Assembly (NCBI GenBank): GCA_022450045.1
Contig: JAKURD010000002.1
Span: 1-64,000, forward strand
DNA from: Gracilimonas sp.
GTDB taxonomy: Bacteria; Bacteroidota; Rhodothermia; Balneolales; Balneolaceae
Direction of reading: 5' to 3'
DNA: 64,000 nt
The notes under the pieces were generated by a model. That model had not been told where the DNA came from. It was given only the letters and a program-made list of their open reading frames with translations, and ran no database searches. Positions 63,348-64,000 of the stretch are shown piece by piece. Position numbers and translations under genes: made by a program. Position 1 is the stretch's first letter. Each line of letters starts with the position of its first letter.

Positions 63348-64000
63348 ATGATCGTATCAAAATTCGGAGGTACCAGTGTTGGAACATTGGAAGCCATGAA
63401 GCGCAGTGCCGACATCGTAGCGGCCGATGAAAACCGCAGGCTTATCGTAATAAGCGCAACGTCGGGAACCACAAATGATCTCGTGGCTCTTTCTGCGGCA
63501 ACTCTGGACTCTACCATGCGGGAAGAATTACTTGGGAATATCGAGAAAAGGCACCTTGAGATCATCGAACAATGTGTAAACAAGGAAAAACTCAGAGACG
63601 ATTTTTATACCCAGTTTTCAGCATTACGTGAGCACCTGGATTTTGTTGGACGTGATAAACGCTGGAAAGATCGGCTCTATTCGTTTGGGGAATTGATGTC
63701 CACCAAGATATTTGTGGAAGTCTTGAAAGAAAACGGTATAGATACCGAATGGCTGGATGCCCGTGAGGTTATGAAAACCGATTCTACTTTTGGGAACGCC
63801 GAGCCGATTTGGGAATCCATACAGAAGAAGGCCAAAAAGCATATTCAGCCCGGAAAGACATACCTGACCCAGGGATTTATCGGTTCGGATATCTTTGGAA
63901 ACACGACCACATTTGGACGTGGAGGAAGTGATTTTTCAGCCTCCCTATTTGCTGAAGCCGTTGGTGCCGATACCCTTGAGATCTGGACGGATGTTGCGGG
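63348..64000 (+). CDS. Aspartate kinase, N-terminal part (partial)
   Basis: The frame from ATG 63348 is open to the window end (217 codons). It begins MIVSKFGGTSVG, the signature of aspartokinase, followed by RLIVISATSGTTNDLVALS, YSFGELMSTKIF, TYLTQGFIGSD, TTTFGRGGSDFSASL and EIWTDV. It phosphorylates aspartate at the start of the Lys/Thr/Met pathway. Whether it is a single aspartokinase or fused to homoserine dehydrogenase (thrA type) lies beyond the edge. Confidence 0.93.
   Translation, partial: MIVSKFGGTSVGTLEAMKRSADIVAADENRRLIVISATSGTTNDLVALSAATLDSTMREELLGNIEKRHLEIIEQCVNKEKLRDDFYTQFSALREHLDFVGRDKRWKDRLYSFGELMSTKIFVEVLKENGIDTEWLDAREVMKTDSTFGNAEPIWESIQKKAKKHIQPGKTYLTQGFIGSDIFGNTTTFGRGGSDFSASLFAEAVGADTLEIWTDVA

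Overview
The window looks like chromosomal DNA of a free-living member of the Bacteroidota/Balneolota assemblage, most likely a Balneolaceae-type bacterium. The evidence is a SusC/SusD pair next to a secreted BNR-repeat hydrolase, Bacteroidota-like TAnnTTTG promoter elements, DUF4412, DsrE, DUF1343 and YyaL proteins, and an ATP-dependent ligase paired with a metallo-beta-lactamase exonuclease. The lineage is inferred from protein resemblance. No rRNA or tRNA gene was recognised.

Layout. 1-494 is the end of an IS3-family insertion sequence that has run into a DUF2306 membrane-protein gene. 1-11.4 kb carries a PolB-type exonuclease, L-asparaginase, an EF-G paralogue, a double-CbiX protein, a GNAT gene broken by one amber codon, and a first RND efflux pair. 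11.7-16.3 kb holds the ligase/exonuclease repair pair, OxyR and acylphosphatase. 16.4-21.3 kb holds a replicative DNA polymerase III alpha fused to its own DnaQ-like proofreading domain, then thioredoxin. 21.5-27.1 kb is a complete overlapping RND operon (adaptor, pump, TolC channel). 27.1-38.7 kb holds glutamate dehydrogenase with an RsbW-like kinase, a divergent PiT-like transporter, HNH nuclease, DsrE, MnmA, an ECF sigma/RskA anti-sigma pair, YyaL and methylglyoxal synthase. 39-50.7 kb holds a class III cyclase, Ndk, NamZ-like DUF1343, RlmB, GDPD, CTP synthase with a Nudix protein, an amidohydrolase, a radical SAM protein and an ankyrin protein. 51.2-59.1 kb is a SusC/SusD/BNR uptake locus. 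59.4-64 kb holds an operon of a beta-lactamase-fold pseudoenzyme, a two-TM protein and an RsmI-like methyltransferase, then DUF819 and the start of aspartate kinase.

The most unusual content is non-coding. Three elements without genes share terminal inverted repeats (core TTAACGT..TTCG) at 11572-11771, 38856-39057 and 50695-51140. Each lies against, or supplies, the stop codon of the neighbouring gene. The third also contains a 144-bp tandem repeat studded with the 8-mer CCATCWGA. A second class of intergenic structure consists of short repeated words followed by their reverse complement. Other points to note are a degenerate PHP domain in the polymerase, loss of all three catalytic motifs in the class A beta-lactamase homologue, a C-x-x-C form of MnmA, and a structured 64-nt hairpin upstream of the second efflux operon.
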